From Nostoc sp. GT001 (lineage in GTDB: Bacteria; Cyanobacteriota; Cyanobacteriia; Cyanobacteriales; Nostocaceae), in contig NZ_JAUDRJ010000003.1 in the NCBI RefSeq assembly GCF_030382115.1, forward strand, positions 4,233,740-4,266,637: a DNA stretch of 32,898 nt, given 5' to 3'. A program made the position numbers and the translations under genes. Positions 31,849 through 32,898 of this stretch are shown one piece after another. The notes under the pieces were generated by a model. That model saw nothing but the letters and a program-made list of their open reading frames with translations, was not told the DNA's origin and made no database searches. The first letter of the stretch is position 1; each line of letters starts with the position of its first letter.

Positions 31849-31854
31849 CTCAAA
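31827..31854 (+). repeat. ACTCCTA heptamers supplying a C-terminus and stop codon
   Basis: Three perfect ACTCCTA units and one ACTCAAA. The frame of the RnfD-like gene enters them and stops at the TAA formed between units (31846-31848). Confidence 0.85.
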
Positions 31855-31873
31855 AAGATAGAGGTATAAAATA

Positions 31874-32898
31874 ATGAAGTTTTTTCGACTTTTAACACCA
31901 TTATTGTTAGCAATTGTAGCTGTTTTGTGCTTTGCCCCCGCAGCTTGGGCATTTTGTGGATTTTATGTAGCCAAAGCTGATACAAAACTGTATAACAAAG
32001 CTTCTCAGGTAGCGATCGCGCGGGATGGCGATCGCACTATCATGACAATGGCAAACGATTTTCAAGGCGAAGTCAAAGATTTTGCAATGGTAGTACCAGT
32101 GCCAACAGTGCTGCAAAAAGAACAAGTTCGCGTCACAGAACCCAAGATTATCGAGCGGCTAGATGCTTTTAGTGCGCCGCGATTGGTAGAATATTTTGAC
32201 CCAGATCCTTGTGCCCCAGTTTACGAAAGAGAGTTATCAGCAGCACCAGCGCCAGCAGCAGCGAGAAGTGAGGCGGGAAGTGCAAGGGACGATGCTAGTT
32301 TGGGTGTGACGGTTGAAGCACGTTTTAACGTTGGCGAATACGATATTGTGATCCTCAGTGCGAAAGAATCTGGTGGGTTGGAAACTTGGCTTAAACGCAA
32401 TGGCTACAAAATCCCCAGAGGTGCGAAACAGTTACTTCAGCCTTATATTCGCTCCTCAATGAAATTCTTTGTTGCTAAAGTCAACTTGGATAAATTCGAG
32501 CAATCTGGCTACCAGTTTCTCCGTCCGTTACAAATTTCCTACCAATCACCTAAATTCATGCTGCCAATTCGTTTGGGCATGATCAATGCTAAGACAGAGC
32601 AGGATTTAATTGTCTACATTCTCTCGCCCCAAGGACAGGCAGAAATCACTAACTATCGGACGGTAAAAATTCCCTCCGACGCGAATATTCCCTTATTTGT
32701 CAAAGATGAATTTGGTGAATTCTACAAATCCATGTTTCAAACTATCTACACCAAAGAAGACAGGAAAGTTGGTTTTTTAGAATACGCTTGGGATATGGGT
32801 AGTTGCGATCCTTGTTCTGCCGAACCCCTGACTCCAGAAGAACTCAAGCAAGCAGGTGTATTTTGGCTAGATGATAATTCTCCAAGTAATGTGCCAGT
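31874..32898 (+). CDS. DUF2330 exported protein, partial at the 3' end
   Basis: An open frame of 341 codons that runs off the window. It begins at ATG 31874 with GAGG 9 bases upstream, 25 bases after the RnfD-like gene, so the two are probably one operon. Residues 1-26 form a signal peptide ending AWA, followed by FCGFYVAKAD, the typical start of DUF2330 proteins (a conserved Cys and KAD). Further family features are DFAMVVPVPTVL (about 70-81), RLVEYFDPDPCAPVY (about 104-118) and NVGEYDIVILSAKES. A low-complexity alanine-rich part (SAAPAPAAARSEAG) sits near residues 122-136. Exported; function unknown. Confidence 0.85.
   Translation, partial: MKFFRLLTPLLLAIVAVLCFAPAAWAFCGFYVAKADTKLYNKASQVAIARDGDRTIMTMANDFQGEVKDFAMVVPVPTVLQKEQVRVTEPKIIERLDAFSAPRLVEYFDPDPCAPVYERELSAAPAPAAARSEAGSARDDASLGVTVEARFNVGEYDIVILSAKESGGLETWLKRNGYKIPRGAKQLLQPYIRSSMKFFVAKVNLDKFEQSGYQFLRPLQISYQSPKFMLPIRLGMINAKTEQDLIVYILSPQGQAEITNYRTVKIPSDANIPLFVKDEFGEFYKSMFQTIYTKEDRKVGFLEYAWDMGSCDPCSAEPLTPEELKQAGVFWLDDNSPSNVP

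Overview
The window looks like a chromosomal stretch of a filamentous, Nostoc-type cyanobacterium. The signs are many GCGATCGC (HIP1) octamers, tandem heptanucleotide arrays (ATTACTC, ACTCCTA, GGGGCAG and AATGCCC types), short palindromic repeats between genes, and cyanobacterial families: PxcA/CemA, DUF3134, a PedR-like regulator, a DUF6391-like protein, and an RnfD-like plus DUF2330 pair. No rRNA, tRNA or CRISPR array was seen. The species cannot be fixed from the sequence alone.

Layout. 1-1.6 kb: minus-strand cluster resembling VirB2-VirB3-VirB4 of a type IV secretion system, running off the left edge. 1.9-3.1 kb: secreted GloVer-type tandem-repeat protein. 3.1-4.36 kb: repeat-rich spacer. 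4.4-5.2 kb: two small plus-strand genes. 5.4-8.2 kb: minus-strand MltA lytic transglycosylase and PxcA. 8.2-10.45 kb: divergent helicase-like ATPase carrying an in-frame heptamer insert. 10.5-11.1 kb: a nest of inverted-repeat elements. 11.2-18.8 kb: minus-strand signalling locus. 18.9-21.6 kb: DUF202 protein, MsrA and a membrane Ser/Thr kinase. 21.7-23.8 kb: RfbB and a glycosyltransferase. 23.9-25.4 kb: DUF6391-like protein and PedR. 25.7-28.4 kb: fructokinase, then convergently a HIRAN protein and a HipA-like kinase. 28.4-29.1 kb: frameshifted polysaccharide deacetylase. 29.6-30.8 kb: RTX protein with three nearly identical 79-residue repeats. 31.0 kb to the end: RnfD-like protein and the start of a DUF2330 protein.

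How genes work together. The centre is a stressosome-like partner-switching operon (RsbR-, RsbS-, RsbT- and RsbX-like proteins, tightly spaced) followed by two large hybrid histidine kinases, the first with its own RsbT-like N-terminal domain. The likely logic is a sensory RsbR/RsbS scaffold, an RsbT-like switch kinase, a SpoIIE/RsbX-like phosphatase for reset, and output into a His-Asp phosphorelay. Between the phosphatase and the first kinase sits an opposite-strand S23/four-helix-bundle gene flanked by inverted heptamer arrays, with a 112-bp MITE-like element that has an 18-bp terminal inverted repeat and a 10-bp target duplication.

Three genes carry reading-frame disturbances of one base at or beside short homopolymers: the second hybrid kinase, the deacetylase, and the GloVer protein (a compensated pair). 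They may be real decay or variation, but read or assembly error must be excluded first. Several start codons were moved from a possible upstream TTG or GTG to an ATG that fits the family or a ribosome binding site better; these cases are noted per gene.
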